This document shows, piece by piece, positions 40,404 through 49,405 of a DNA stretch of 60,718 bases. Position numbers and translations under genes: made by a program. Source of the DNA: Candidatus Saccharicenans sp. (GTDB lineage Bacteria; Acidobacteriota; Aminicenantia; Aminicenantales; Saccharicenantaceae); assembly GCA_026414545.1 (NCBI GenBank), contig JAOAIU010000007.1:103261-163978 (forward strand). The letters are read 5' to 3'. Below the pieces are notes generated by a model that saw only the letters and a program-made list of their open reading frames with translations, searched no databases and was not told where the DNA came from. Numbering within the stretch: position 1 is the first letter of the stretch; each line of letters opens with the position of its first letter.

Positions 40404-43078
40404 CAATCACCTCCAAATTTATTGAAGAACCAGCGTTTTACCTTATGGGCCAGCACTGAATAAGTCAACAGGAAGGCGGCTATCCATAACCAGTAACTGG
40501 CCGGCAGCGGCACCAGGCCCAGCATCTTGGCCAGGGGGGAATAAGGCAGCCAGGCCCCGATCATCATTATTATCAGCGTGGTTACCAGCAGATGAGCTGA
40601 GGCCCGGCTCTGCAGAAAGGGAATCCTCCGGGTCCTGATGATGTGGACGACAAGGGTCTGGGTTAAGAGGGATTCCACGAACCAGCCCGTCTGGAACAGG
40701 CTCATCAACATCTCCTTCTGGGCGGAGCCAACCCCGGGTTCAAGATAGGCCCGGCAATTGAAGAAGAACCACATCAGTCCAAAGGTAGCATAATCAAAGA
40801 TGGAACTTATCGGTCCCAGAAAGATCATGAATTTTTTGATGCCAGCGATATCCCAGCGACGGGGCCTGGAAATCTGTTCTTCGTCCACCCGGTCGCTGGG
40901 AATCCCGGTCTGGGAAAAATCATAAAGCAGGTTGTTGGTCAAAATCTGGATGGGCTTCATCGGCAGGAAGGGCAAGAGGTAACTGGCTCCGAGCACGCTG
41001 AACATGTTGCCAAAATTGGAACTGGCCGCCATCCTGATGTACTTGACTATGTTGGCAAAAATCCGGCGTCCCTCGATGACCCCTTCTTCCAGAATCAACA
41101 GACTCTTGACCAGGAGGATGATGTCGGCCGATTCCTTGGCCACGTCGACCGCCGAGTCCACTGAGATGCCGACATCAGCGGCCCTGAGAGCCGGGGCATC
41201 GTTGATACCATCGCCCAGGAAGCCAACCACGTGTCCGTTTTTCCTCAGGGCCTCCACTATTTCTTCTTTCTGAACCGGAGTGAGCTTGACCAGGACATTG
41301 TTCTCTTCCACGGCCCTGGAAAATTCTTCCGGAGTCAGGTTGGCCAGATCCGGGCCGGTAATCAGGCCCTCTATCTCCACACCCACCTCATGGCAGATTT
41401 TCTCGGTAACCAGGGCATTGTCGCCGGTCAGGACCTTGACTTTAACCCCGGCCCCCTTAAGGAGTCTCAGGGCCTCTGAGGCCATGGACTTGGGCGGGTC
41501 AAAGAAAGCAATGTAGCCGAGCAGAATGAGCTGACTTTCATCTTCAACCGTGAAGACAGTCTTGCTTTTCGGGAATTCGCGGTAGGCAATTCCCAGGACC
41601 CGGAAACCATCCTGGTTCAGTCTGTCCACCTCTTCAAACAGGTCGGCTCGCATCATCTCAATCAGGGGATAGATTTCGTCCCCAATTTGATAGTAAGAGC
41701 AACAGGAATAAATTTCTTCCACCGCGCCCTTACAGATCAGGACGTGGTCCTGCTCGTAATCGACCACCACCGACATCCGGCGACGCTGAAAATCGAAGGG
41801 CAATTCGTCCACCAGGCGGCAGCTCCTCTCCACCTCCAGCTCTTCGTGTTCCAGGATGGCCCGGTCGATCAGGTTCCTCAATCCGGTCTGAAAATAGCTG
41901 TTAAGGTAAGCATAGGTCAGAACGTCCTCGCTGGGATTGCCTAGAATGTCCACATGTTTTTCCAGCACCACCCGGTCTTGAGTCAGGGTCCCGGTCTTAT
42001 CGGTACAGAGCACATCCATGGCCCCCAGATTTTGTATGGCCGGCAACCGCTTGACGATGACCTTCTTCCTGGCCATGGACAGAGCCCCCTTGGCCAGGTT
42101 GACGGTTATGATCATGGGCAGCATTTCAGGTGTCAGGCCGACGGCAATAGAAATCCCGAATAACAGGGCTTCGAGCCAGTTGCCCTTGGTCAGACCAACG
42201 ATAAAAAAGACCGTGAAGACCATGACCAGCATGAAGCGAATCATCAGGAAGGTAAAACTCTTGACCCCGCTGTCAAAACTGGTCTGGGGAGGTTCCTCGG
42301 TCAGTCGCTCCGAAATGGCTCCGTAAATTGTTTTCTGTCCGGTATTTATTACCAGCCCCCGGGCCGTGCCGCTGATGACAAAGGTGCCCAGGAAGCAGGC
42401 ATTGTTCAACTCCAGGGCTGCCCTGGGAGGCGCAGCCGGGGCCACCGCCGTTTTTTCCACGGGCATTGATTCTCCGGTCAGGGCGGACTCACTGACGAAG
42501 AAATCCTTGGCCTGGACCAACCTGAGGTCGGCCGGGACGATGGAGCCGGCATTCAAAATAACGATATCCCCCGGCACAACTTCCGAAATCTTGACCTCCG
42601 TTTCCACCCCGTTTCTCAGGACCAGGGTTCTGGATTTAACCCGCTTGCCCAGGGACTCTACCGCCTGGAAGGAACGGCGATCCAGAACATAGGACAGGCC
42701 AACACTCAACAGAACCATCAGGCTGACCAGAAAGGTTGACTTCAATTCCCCCAGAACGGCGGAGATAATGGCAATGGCCATGAGCTGGAGAACCAGGGGA
42801 CTTTTCAGCCGGCGGAACATGTCTTCCCAGAAGCTGAGTTGTTTTCTGGTAGCCAGCTCGTTCGGGCCGTACTCATCCAGGCGCTCCTCAGCTTCCCTGG
42901 CTGATAAACCCTTGAGTGAGGTCTGCAACCTCAGCAGCACTCTCTCCAGAGGAAGGCTGCAATACTCAATGAGCTGACTTTCAAATTGGCCAAGGTCCTG
43001 GATAATGGTCGACCTTTTAGCTTCGTCAATGCGGCTGTTGAAAAGGCTGGCCCATATTCCTTTTTTCTTGGTCGGCAT
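40403..43078 (-). CDS. mgtA: Magnesium-translocating P-type ATPase
   Basis: 891 residues from the ATG at 43078, close to E. coli MgtA (898). This P-type (IIIB) pump imports Mg2+ down its gradient using ATP. The phosphorylated Asp is D360 in CTDKTGTLTQD. SALTGESMPVEK, the hinge GDGINDAPALRAADVGISVD and about ten membrane helices are present, and the C-terminal membrane part (ILTNNLLYDFSQTGIPSDRVDEE) is MgtA/MgtB-like. The longer in-frame start at 43267 (TTG) has no ribosome site and would add 63 unlikely residues. The ATG overlaps the stop of a 42-codon upstream frame (TGATG) and has only a G-run before it, so translation is probably coupled to that frame. The upstream leader is long and structured. 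Confidence 0.93.
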   Translation of the reverse strand: MPTKKKGIWASLFNSRIDEAKRSTIIQDLGQFESQLIEYCSLPLERVLLRLQTSLKGLSAREAEERLDEYGPNELATRKQLSFWEDMFRRLKSPLVLQLMAIAIISAVLGELKSTFLVSLMVLLSVGLSYVLDRRSFQAVESLGKRVKSRTLVLRNGVETEVKISEVVPGDIVILNAGSIVPADLRLVQAKDFFVSESALTGESMPVEKTAVAPAAPPRAALELNNACFLGTFVISGTARGLVINTGQKTIYGAISERLTEEPPQTSFDSGVKSFTFLMIRFMLVMVFTVFFIVGLTKGNWLEALLFGISIAVGLTPEMLPMIITVNLAKGALSMARKKVIVKRLPAIQNLGAMDVLCTDKTGTLTQDRVVLEKHVDILGNPSEDVLTYAYLNSYFQTGLRNLIDRAILEHEELEVERSCRLVDELPFDFQRRRMSVVVDYEQDHVLICKGAVEEIYSCCSYYQIGDEIYPLIEMMRADLFEEVDRLNQDGFRVLGIAYREFPKSKTVFTVEDESQLILLGYIAFFDPPKSMASEALRLLKGAGVKVKVLTGDNALVTEKICHEVGVEIEGLITGPDLANLTPEEFSRAVEENNVLVKLTPVQKEEIVEALRKNGHVVGFLGDGINDAPALRAADVGISVDSAVDVAKESADIILLVKSLLILEEGVIEGRRIFANIVKYIRMAASSNFGNMFSVLGASYLLPFLPMKPIQILTNNLLYDFSQTGIPSDRVDEEQISRPRRWDIAGIKKFMIFLGPISSIFDYATFGLMWFFFNCRAYLEPGVGSAQKEMLMSLFQTGWFVESLLTQTLVVHIIRTRRIPFLQSRASAHLLVTTLIIMMIGAWLPYSPLAKMLGLVPLPASYWLWIAAFLLTYSVLAHKVKRWFFNKFGGD

Positions 43079-43206
43079 CAACACCCCCCCGCATCCAGGT
43101 CGTCCGGTAAAAACCGGTTGAATGATTTCAGGTTTTCCGCCAGGAAAGGAAAAAAGGCCGTTACCTCTCTTCCTTCTTTTAGAAGCTGGGTTCTTCCTCG
43201 GGCCAT
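43078..43206 (-). CDS. Small upstream ORF (42 aa) coupled to mgtA
   Basis: The minus-strand frame reads MARGRTQLLKEGREVTAFFP, continues through FLAENLKSFNRFLPDDLDA and ends GGC. It begins with an ATG at 43206, 6 nt after a GGAGG (43217-43213), and its TGA shares an A with the mgtA ATG. It is not recognised as a known protein. It may be a leader peptide, as MgtL is for mgtA in enteric bacteria, or a small partner protein. Its ribosome site lies in the 3' arm of a perfect 10-bp stem (next entry). Evidence is the site, spacing and exact stop/start overlap; expression is not shown. Confidence 0.6.
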   Translation of the reverse strand: MARGRTQLLKEGREVTAFFPFLAENLKSFNRFLPDDLDAGGC

Positions 43207-43207
43207 C

Positions 43208-43252
43208 GTTCGCCTCCACCCGAATTATCCGTTTCGAGGCCAGGAGGCGAAC
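43208..43252 (-). promoter_or_regulatory. Leader stem that can mask the ribosome site of the mgtA upstream ORF
   Basis: Minus-strand RNA: GTTCGCCTCC (43252-43243) pairs perfectly over 10 bp with GGAGGCGAAC (43217-43208). The second arm contains the GGAGG used by the 42-codon ORF. Inside, CTCGAA and TTCGGG extend the helix by about 6 bp including a G-U pair. Folding would block translation of the upstream ORF and, through coupling, of mgtA. A riboswitch-like or ion-sensing role is inference. Confidence 0.55.
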
Positions 43253-43288
43253 TGTCTGATTAACCAAATAGCAGGCAGTATCCCTCCC

Positions 43289-43309
43289 GGCCGTTAGCCG
43301 CTAACGGCC
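43289..43309. promoter_or_regulatory. Perfect 10-bp-arm palindrome in the mgtA leader
   Basis: GGCCGTTAGC and GCTAACGGCC are separated by one base. As DNA it is a classic dimeric operator shape; as RNA it would form a 7- or 8-bp hairpin. It lies about 85 nt downstream of the predicted start site. The pair GGCAGTA (minus 43340-43334) and TACTGCC (minus 43280-43274) encloses it, forming a larger long-range stem. Confidence 0.5.
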
Positions 43310-43400
43310 AAGGAAAAAGCGGTCCGGCACTATTACTGCCATCACCTTCATTCATTGGCCAATCTGCCTCCTCAAGCGGTTTATTCTATGACTTCAGTTA

Positions 43401-43429
43401 AATTTACAAGCACCGGCAAAAAAAGTCAA
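43401..43429 (-). promoter_or_regulatory. Promoter of the mgtA operon
   Basis: On the minus strand TTGACT (43429-43424), a 17-bp spacer and TAAATT (43406-43401). Initiation near 43394 gives a leader of about 190 nt to the upstream ORF and about 315 nt to mgtA. The -10 box matches 4 of 6 positions. Confidence 0.55.
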
Positions 43430-43704
43430 CGGAATCAGGCAGAAAAATAACTTCCAAGCAGAAAAAATTGCTGCCAGAAAAAGGTCAGAAGGATCCCCGG
43501 TTACTCCTGCCCCAACTCATTAGATTGGTCATAATAAAGATACTGGACTGGACCCGGCGACCAGCCTGAGCGAATTCTTATCAACCCGGGCAGGAGTTCA
43601 ACCCGGTAGACAAGACAGTAGAAGGAGGTAAAAAGTCTTCAGGATTCTGCCTGGAGGAAGCGTCAACAATGGGAACCTAAACTCGAAAAAACCGCTTGAA
43701 ATCA

Positions 43705-43734
43705 TTGAAATTAACGTCGCTATTCTGGTATATT
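43705..43734 (+). promoter_or_regulatory. Promoter of ackA-pta
   Basis: TTGAAA at 43705-43710, an 18-bp spacer and TATATT at 43729-43734. Initiation near 43741 leaves about 32 nt before the ackA ATG. The region 43430-43704, between this and the diverging mgtA promoter, shows no gene. Confidence 0.6.
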
Positions 43735-43772
43735 TATTTTTCTTAATATCTTAAGAAGGAGTGGAATTAAAC

Positions 43773-45020
43773 ATGAACGTCTTTGTCTTAAATTGCGGCA
43801 GCTCATCCGTCAAGTTCCAGATCATCAACACCGACCTGGACATGTTCGAAACTGATAGCGACCGCCGGGTGGCCAAGGGTTTGATCGAAAAAGTCGGCAA
43901 GAGCGACGCTATCGTCAACTTTGAGGCGGAAGGACAGGAACCGGTCAAAAGCATTGAACCCATTCATGATCACCGGGAAGCCATCCTGCGCATCAAGAAG
44001 TGGATGGAAGACCCGAAGACCAAAATAAATGGCATTCACAGCTGGGACGATATCCACGCCATCGGCCATCGGGTCGTTCACGGCGGCGAGAAGTTCACCA
44101 AGTCCGTCAAGATTGACAAGGAAGTGCTGGCCCAGATTGAGGAATGCGCTGACCTGGCTCCGCTGCATAACCCGGCCAATCTCAAAGGCATCTATGCTTG
44201 TTATGAAATCTTCGGAGACAAGATTCCCCAGGTGGCAGTGTTTGATACGGCTTTCCACTCGACCATGCCAGAGGAGGCCTACCTGTATGCTATCCCCATG
44301 GAATACTACGAGAAATACAGAATCCGCCGCTACGGCTTCCACGGAACTTCGCATCGCTATGTTGCCTACCGCTACCGCAAGCTGGTGGGGAAACCGCGGG
44401 AAGAAGTCAACGTCATCACCCTGCATCTCGGAAATGGTTGCTCGGCCGCAGCCATCAAGAAGGGCCAGTCCATCAACACCACCATGGGCATGACTCCACT
44501 GGAAGGGCTGGTCATGGGCACCCGGTCAGGGGACATCGACGCGGCCATCGTTGAGTACATGTTTAACAAGGGCATCGGCAGCGTCACCGATATCTTCAAT
44601 ATCCTCAACAAGAAGAGCGGCATGCTGGGCGTTTCCGGTTTCAGCAATGACATGAGAGATATTGAAAGGGCAGCAGTCGAGGGCAACCATCGCGCCCAGC
44701 TGGCCTTAAAAATATTCGCCCTGAGAGTAAAAAAATACATCGGCGCCTACATGGCCGAGATGAATGGGACAGACGCCATCATCTTCACCGCTGGCATCGG
44801 GGAAAACAGCGTGCTGATCAGAAAGATGGTATGCGAAGGAATGGAAAACCTGGGAATCGAGCTGGACGACGAGCTCAACCAGCAGGCTGTGCGCGGCAAG
44901 TGCATGAAGATATCGAAAGACAGCAGTAAGGTTGCCGTCTATGTCATCCCGACCAACGAGGAACTCCTGCTGGCCAGGGACACGGTGCGCGTGGTTAAAG
45001 ATGCGCCCCGGATGTGGTAA
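43773..45020 (+). CDS. ackA: Acetate kinase
   Basis: A 415-residue cytoplasmic kinase that converts acetyl-phosphate and ADP to acetate and ATP, the final energy-yielding step of acetate fermentation. It starts MNVFVLNCGSSSVKFQI. The acetate-binding and catalytic segments are HRVVHGGEKF, FDTAFHSTMPEEAYLYAIP, GFHGTSHRYVAYR, HLGNGCSAAAIK and TAGIGENS. The ATG at 43773 is chosen because the GTG at 43761 lies in the AAGGAGTGG ribosome site; spacing is then about 11 nt, on the long side. It is followed by pta after 36 bp, giving the usual ackA-pta pair. Confidence 0.96.
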   Translation: MNVFVLNCGSSSVKFQIINTDLDMFETDSDRRVAKGLIEKVGKSDAIVNFEAEGQEPVKSIEPIHDHREAILRIKKWMEDPKTKINGIHSWDDIHAIGHRVVHGGEKFTKSVKIDKEVLAQIEECADLAPLHNPANLKGIYACYEIFGDKIPQVAVFDTAFHSTMPEEAYLYAIPMEYYEKYRIRRYGFHGTSHRYVAYRYRKLVGKPREEVNVITLHLGNGCSAAAIKKGQSINTTMGMTPLEGLVMGTRSGDIDAAIVEYMFNKGIGSVTDIFNILNKKSGMLGVSGFSNDMRDIERAAVEGNHRAQLALKIFALRVKKYIGAYMAEMNGTDAIIFTAGIGENSVLIRKMVCEGMENLGIELDDELNQQAVRGKCMKISKDSSKVAVYVIPTNEELLLARDTVRVVKDAPRMW

Positions 45021-45056
45021 GAAAGAAGCAAAAAACAATCGACTGAGGAGGATAAA

Positions 45057-46037
45057 ATGAGCGGAAGTAATTTCGTTAAGGAAATAAGAGAAAAGGCAGC
45101 CAGGAAGTTCTTGAAGATCGCCTTCCCGGATGCCGAAGATATCCGCACCATCAAGGCGGCCAGGACAATAATCGCGGAAAAAATCGGCCAGCCAATCCTG
45201 GTCGGCAACCCGGAAAACATCAAGAAAATAGCGGCTGAAAACAGCGTCAAAATTGACGACCTGGAAATCATCGACCCGTTGACCTCGGCCTGGAAAGAAG
45301 AATTCGCCAACCACGTTTATGAAAGGCGGAAGGCCAAGGGACTGACCCTGGAACAGGCCGCTGAACTGGTGAAAAACCCCCTTTATTTTGCCGGATGCCT
45401 GCTGGCTAAGGATAAGGTGGGAGCGGTAGTTGGGGGTAATATCTCCTCGACGGGAGACGTTATCAGGGCTGCCCTTTACACTGTGGGCACGGCTCCTGGC
45501 ATCCAGACTGTATCCAGCTACTTCATCATGGTCTTCCCGGATAAGCTTCTCTGCTATGCCGACTGCGCTGTGGTTCCCAACCCGACCGATGCCCAGCTGG
45601 CTGACATTGCCATCACTTCGGCCAGGAATTTCCAGGCGGTGACTGGCCTAGAGCCAAGGGTAGCTATGCTGAGCTTCTCCACCAAGGGCTCGGCCAGCCA
45701 CGAGCACGTGGACAAGGTCGTCAGTGCCACCAAGATTGCCCAGCAAAAGGCTCCGGAGCTGCTGATCGACGGCGAAATGCAGGCCGACGCCGCCCTGGTT
45801 CCTTCAGTGGGTGAAAGAAAGTGCAAGGGCTCTCCGGTGGCCGGAAAAGCCAACGTGCTGATCTTCCCTGACCTGGATGCCGGAAACATCGGCTACAAGC
45901 TGACCGAGCGCCTGGCCGGGGCCGAAGCCATCGGACCCATTGTCCAGGGCCTGCAGAAGCCCTACTGCGACCTCAGCCGCGGCTGCTCGGCCGACGACAT
46001 GGTCAACGTGGCTGCCATCTGCAGCCTGATGGCCTGA
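45057..46037 (+). CDS. pta: Phosphate acetyltransferase (short form)
   Basis: A 326-residue enzyme that exchanges CoA of acetyl-CoA for phosphate, giving acetyl-phosphate for AckA. It is the short catalytic form without the N-terminal regulatory domain of E. coli Pta. Typical segments are KIAFPDAEDIRTIKAA, GAVVGGNISSTGDVIRAAL, DCAVVPNPTDAQLADIAI and the C-terminal FPDLDAGNIGYKLTERLAGAEAIGPI. GAGGAGGATAAAATG provides a strong start. A strong intrinsic terminator follows 23 bp after the stop. PTA and PTB families are related, but the pairing with ackA fixes this one. Confidence 0.94.
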   Translation: MSGSNFVKEIREKAARKFLKIAFPDAEDIRTIKAARTIIAEKIGQPILVGNPENIKKIAAENSVKIDDLEIIDPLTSAWKEEFANHVYERRKAKGLTLEQAAELVKNPLYFAGCLLAKDKVGAVVGGNISSTGDVIRAALYTVGTAPGIQTVSSYFIMVFPDKLLCYADCAVVPNPTDAQLADIAITSARNFQAVTGLEPRVAMLSFSTKGSASHEHVDKVVSATKIAQQKAPELLIDGEMQADAALVPSVGERKCKGSPVAGKANVLIFPDLDAGNIGYKLTERLAGAEAIGPIVQGLQKPYCDLSRGCSADDMVNVAAICSLMA

Positions 46038-46060
46038 GAACTTTATGCTTAGAAAATTGC

Positions 46061-46092
46061 GGGGATTGGCTCTCCGGCCAATCCCCTTTTTT
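46061..46092 (+). terminator. Rho-independent terminator of ackA-pta
   Basis: GGGGATTGGC (46061-46070) and GCCAATCCCC (46077-46086) form a perfect 10-bp stem with a 6-nt loop TCTCCG, followed directly by T6 (46087-46092). The region 46093-46359 up to the ptb stop has no gene I can support. Confidence 0.93.
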
Positions 46093-46359
46093 ATCCTTTT
46101 TCCGGGAAGCAAATTTAAGCATTAAAAAACGGCAGGAATTACTTTGCGGGATTTAAGGGTTTTTTCTTATTTTAGCTCGAGCAGACCAATTCTTTTAATA
46201 CACATAGTATTTTCATGAACTTCTGCCTGGTATCCATTTCGGATGATATCAGGCTCTTTTGCTCACCGATAAAAATTTTCTACCATTATCCAGCTTAACC
46301 TTATGTCCGCACTCATTTACTTCGCTCTTAGACTGAACCTGGTAAGCCCAGGCCCGGAA

Positions 46360-47280
46360 TCAAACCTTCCCAGCGCGCCGGGCGGAAACCAGGACAGCCA
46401 GGCCGATGGCATAAAACTTGGACTCCTCGCTGTCCCCGCGGGAAGTCAGGACGCAGGGCGCGGTCGTTCCCATCACCAGCCCGGCCAGCCGCGCTCCGGC
46501 CAAGATGGTGCAGGCCTTGTAGAAGACATTTCCGGCTTCAATGTTCGGGAAAATCAGGATATCCGCATCGCCGGCCCCTTCTCCCTTGAAGCCTTTAATG
46601 GCAGCGCTTTCCTTGGACAGGGCCAGGTCCAGGGCGGCCGGGCCTTCCACCCGGGCCCCTTTAATCTGGCCACGCTCAGCCATAACCTTGATGATGGCGG
46701 CGTCCACCGTCGACAGAACCTTCTGGCTCACGGTTTCTGCCGAGCTGATGATATAGGCATACGGGTTTTCAATACCCAGGGCCTGGGCCACCTCGATGGC
46801 GTAGCCAAGGATTTTAACCTTCTGCTCCAGGTCGGGCAGCACCAGGATGGCCACGTCGGAGACGATCAGCAGCTTATGGTATGCCGGTATCTCCAGCACG
46901 GTCACATGGGAAAGAAGCCCGTTGGGCGGCAGCAACCCGTTTTCTTTGTCCAGAATGGCCTTCATATAATCCGGCGTGCTCACCAGGCCCTTCATCAGGA
47001 TGTCGCCCTGGCCCTCGCGGACCATTTTCACCGCCTGTTTCAGGGCAGCCCTGTTGTCAGCCACGTTAACAATGGTGAAAATGGAGGCCGAAAGGCCGTG
47101 TTTATCGGCCACCTCTTCAATTCTCTTCTTGTTGCCAACCATGACTACTTCGGCCAGGCCCTCGACCTGGGCCCGGGAAACGGCCTCGATGGTATGAGGG
47201 TCCTCGCCGCAGGCTACCACCAGTTTCCTGGCGGGTAAATTCTTGGCTTCCGATATGATATCTTCCAGTTTCCTGATCAT
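46360..47280 (-). CDS. ptb: Phosphate butyryltransferase
   Basis: A 306-residue enzyme that converts butyryl-CoA or branched short-chain acyl-CoA and phosphate to the acyl-phosphate. It shows [62 protein letters not shown] and the C-terminal [42 protein letters not shown], all typical of PTB. The ATG overlaps the buk stop in ATGA, so translation is coupled, with GGAG upstream in the buk end. It is the second gene of a buk-ptb pair converging on ackA-pta. Confidence 0.95.
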   Translation of the reverse strand: MIRKLEDIISEAKNLPARKLVVACGEDPHTIEAVSRAQVEGLAEVVMVGNKKRIEEVADKHGLSASIFTIVNVADNRAALKQAVKMVREGQGDILMKGLVSTPDYMKAILDKENGLLPPNGLLSHVTVLEIPAYHKLLIVSDVAILVLPDLEQKVKILGYAIEVAQALGIENPYAYIISSAETVSQKVLSTVDAAIIKVMAERGQIKGARVEGPAALDLALSKESAAIKGFKGEGAGDADILIFPNIEAGNVFYKACTILAGARLAGLVMGTTAPCVLTSRGDSEESKFYAIGLAVLVSARRAGKV

Positions 47281-48371
47281 AGCTTCTCCTCCCTGATTTC
47301 ATTTTCGTATATCCTGGCTTTTTCTTCGCCCCTTAAAACTCTCAGGGCCCCTTCCAGCAGGGCCCTCATCTCGTCTTCTCCCGGATAGATATGAAAGGGA
47401 GCGATAAACTGGCAACGCGACTTTATCATCTCCACAAAATCCCGGTAATAAGCCAGCCCGCCGGTCAGGACTATTCCGTCAACCTTCCCTTCGAGCACCG
47501 TGGCCATGACCCCGATCCACTTGGCCACGTTGTAGGCCATGGCCTGGATGACCAGGGTGGCTTTCGGGTCGCCTTTCTTGACCATCTCTTCCACAGCTCT
47601 CATGTCGTTAGTGCCGAGATGAGCCACGATGCCACCTTTCCCGGCCAGCATTTTTTTAATCTCGGACTTGGTGTACTGGCCAGAAAAGCAGAGTTCCACC
47701 AGGTCGGCAGCCGGCAGGCTTCCAGCTCTCTCCGGGGCAAAGGGCCCGTCGCCGTTCAGAGCGTTATTGACATCGACTACCTTCCCCTTTCTGTGAGCTC
47801 CAACACTGATCCCTCCGCCCAGATGGACGACAATCAGGTTGAGTTCTTCGTAAGGCTTTCCAATATCCCTGGCCGCCTGGCGGGCGACTTTCTTCTGATT
47901 AAGGGCATGCAGGATGCTCCGGCGCCTGATCATCGGCAACCCGGTAATCCTGGCCACCTCCTCCAGCTCGTCAACCACCACCGGGTCGACGATGAAGGCT
48001 GGAATGTTCAGTTCGCTGGCAATGGTGTGAGCGATCATGGCTCCCAGGTTGGAAGCATGCTCGCCCTGGACCTCGGCTCTGAGGTCTTCCAGCATCTTTT
48101 CTGTCACGGTATAGGTTCCGCTGGGAATTGGCCTCAGCAGGCCACCCCGGCCAACTACGGCCCGGAGTGACTCCTTCGGTATGCCGGCCCTGGCTAGCTC
48201 CTGCATTATCACATCCTTGCGGAATTCAAACTGGTCAATAATCCTGGCATACTTGTGAATTTCTTCCAGGGGATGGGACAGGTTGACCTTGAAAACCTCG
48301 GTTTCATCGTCAAAGACAGCAATCTTGGTTGAAGTTGAACCGGGGTTGATGACCAGAATCCTGCACGACAT
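47277..48371 (-). CDS. buk: Butyrate kinase
   Basis: A 364-residue acyl kinase that makes ATP from butyryl- or isobutyryl-type acyl phosphates. It starts [39 protein letters not shown], the glycine-rich [16 protein letters not shown] and the [13 protein letters not shown] motif are present. AGGAGG lies 5 nt before the ATG. A possible -10 TATAAT is at 48470-48465 on the minus strand, but its -35 is weak. With ptb it gives a second substrate-level phosphorylation route, fitting fermentation of amino acids such as Val, Leu or Ile, or butyrate formation; which applies is not decided by sequence. Confidence 0.95.
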   Translation of the reverse strand: MSCRILVINPGSTSTKIAVFDDETEVFKVNLSHPLEEIHKYARIIDQFEFRKDVIMQELARAGIPKESLRAVVGRGGLLRPIPSGTYTVTEKMLEDLRAEVQGEHASNLGAMIAHTIASELNIPAFIVDPVVVDELEEVARITGLPMIRRRSILHALNQKKVARQAARDIGKPYEELNLIVVHLGGGISVGAHRKGKVVDVNNALNGDGPFAPERAGSLPAADLVELCFSGQYTKSEIKKMLAGKGGIVAHLGTNDMRAVEEMVKKGDPKATLVIQAMAYNVAKWIGVMATVLEGKVDGIVLTGGLAYYRDFVEMIKSRCQFIAPFHIYPGEDEMRALLEGALRVLRGEEKARIYENEIREEKL

Positions 48372-48514
48372 AATTGCCTCCTGATGATGGTGAGTAGATA
48401 TTGAAGGTTATCAAGCAAACATCCTGCTGACGGAATTCAGGTTTTGCCTGTTTTAAGAGAGATTATTATATACGAGAAGAAGCCTTGAAAAAAAGAAGAA
48501 AACCTAAATTTTTT

Positions 48515-49405
48515 TCAGCCCGGCCCGGGCTCAACCAGGTCGAATTTTTTCACCAGGCGGTGGGGATGGTAGGACAGCTTGGACCGACGCAGGCCCGGAA
48601 GGCCAGCATCCTGCTCCCGGTTCAGGAACCTGAATTCCTTCCAGATGGTCCTGGCGCATTCCCGGTTAAGGTACTGGTGAAGGCCGGGTATCTCGCGGCT
48701 GGCCAGTTCCACGTGCACTACAGCCGTTTCCCGGTTTAACCTTTCGCCGAGGCAAAAACCCTCAACCTGGCCATCGATGATAGCCACCATCCCGGAAAGC
48801 CCCAGCGGCTCATAATTTCCGAGAGCTTCTTTGATCGCCTTAGAAGCTGCCCGGCCGCGCTCGTCCATGGTCCGATTTTCTTCAGGGCTGTTAGCTTCCC
48901 AGCGCTCAACCAGCTTCAGGCAACCGGCTATCCAGGCCCCGGTCAGAGAACCGACCTCGCCCCGGCAATTTTGTTCGAATTTTCTTATGAGGTTCCTTTT
49001 GCCGTCGTACTTTTTGCCCCGGAGGTTGGCCAGGTCTTCGGTCAGATAAACATAGTCAAAATTGTCCCGGTCTTCCTTCAGACGGAAATTTCCGCTCAAC
49101 TTTTTCAGGAAACTCTCTGAAAGGCGCGAAAGACGCGGAGCCACCGACAGGCAGGCTTTCACCGTTTCATCCAGACGGTTGTTCCCCACCGGTTCCAGGA
49201 AATAGGCAGGCTCATCGGGCGGCTGGCAAAAAATGCATAAATTACCATTGACCAGGGTGAGCTGCGGTTTTTCCCAGTGCCGCCAGATGTAAAGATTAGC
49301 GAAAGTCAGCTCGCATATTTCGGGCTGGTAGGCTTCAAGATATTTATTAACATCATCGCGGTCAGCCAGCTCCAGCGGCTTCATCCTGGGGAATTCAGGG
49401 ATCAT
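48515..49405 (-). CDS. DUF2156 (phosphatidylglycerol lysyltransferase C-terminal-like) protein
   Basis: A 296-residue protein of tandem GNAT-like folds related to the catalytic part of MprF-type aminoacyl-phosphatidylglycerol synthases, but without the membrane flippase part. Characteristic segments are ELTFANLYIWRHWEKPQL, KYDGKRNLIRKFEQN, VEGFCLGERLNRETAVVHVELASREIPGLHQYLNRE and SKLSYHPHRLVKKFDLV near the C-terminus. Related soluble DUF2156 proteins may transfer amino acids to other acceptors; the acceptor here is unknown. It precedes no obvious partner. The start is the ATG at 49405. Confidence 0.88.
   Translation of the reverse strand: MIPEFPRMKPLELADRDDVNKYLEAYQPEICELTFANLYIWRHWEKPQLTLVNGNLCIFCQPPDEPAYFLEPVGNNRLDETVKACLSVAPRLSRLSESFLKKLSGNFRLKEDRDNFDYVYLTEDLANLRGKKYDGKRNLIRKFEQNCRGEVGSLTGAWIAGCLKLVERWEANSPEENRTMDERGRAASKAIKEALGNYEPLGLSGMVAIIDGQVEGFCLGERLNRETAVVHVELASREIPGLHQYLNRECARTIWKEFRFLNREQDAGLPGLRRSKLSYHPHRLVKKFDLVEPGPG

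Noticed and set aside
43079-43267. Longer mgtA start at TTG 43267 adding 63 residues
   Set aside because: No ribosome site, the extra residues are unlike any MgtA N-terminus, and the 891-residue form from 43078 matches the family length.
43207-43395. M-box (ykoK) magnesium riboswitch in the mgtA leader
   Set aside because: Short stretches such as GCCAATG and CAGTAAT recall the M-box, but I cannot lay out its conserved core; an Rfam search would decide.
46303-47238. Plus-strand open frame opposite ptb
   Set aside because: Antisense shadow of a well-recognised ptb gene.
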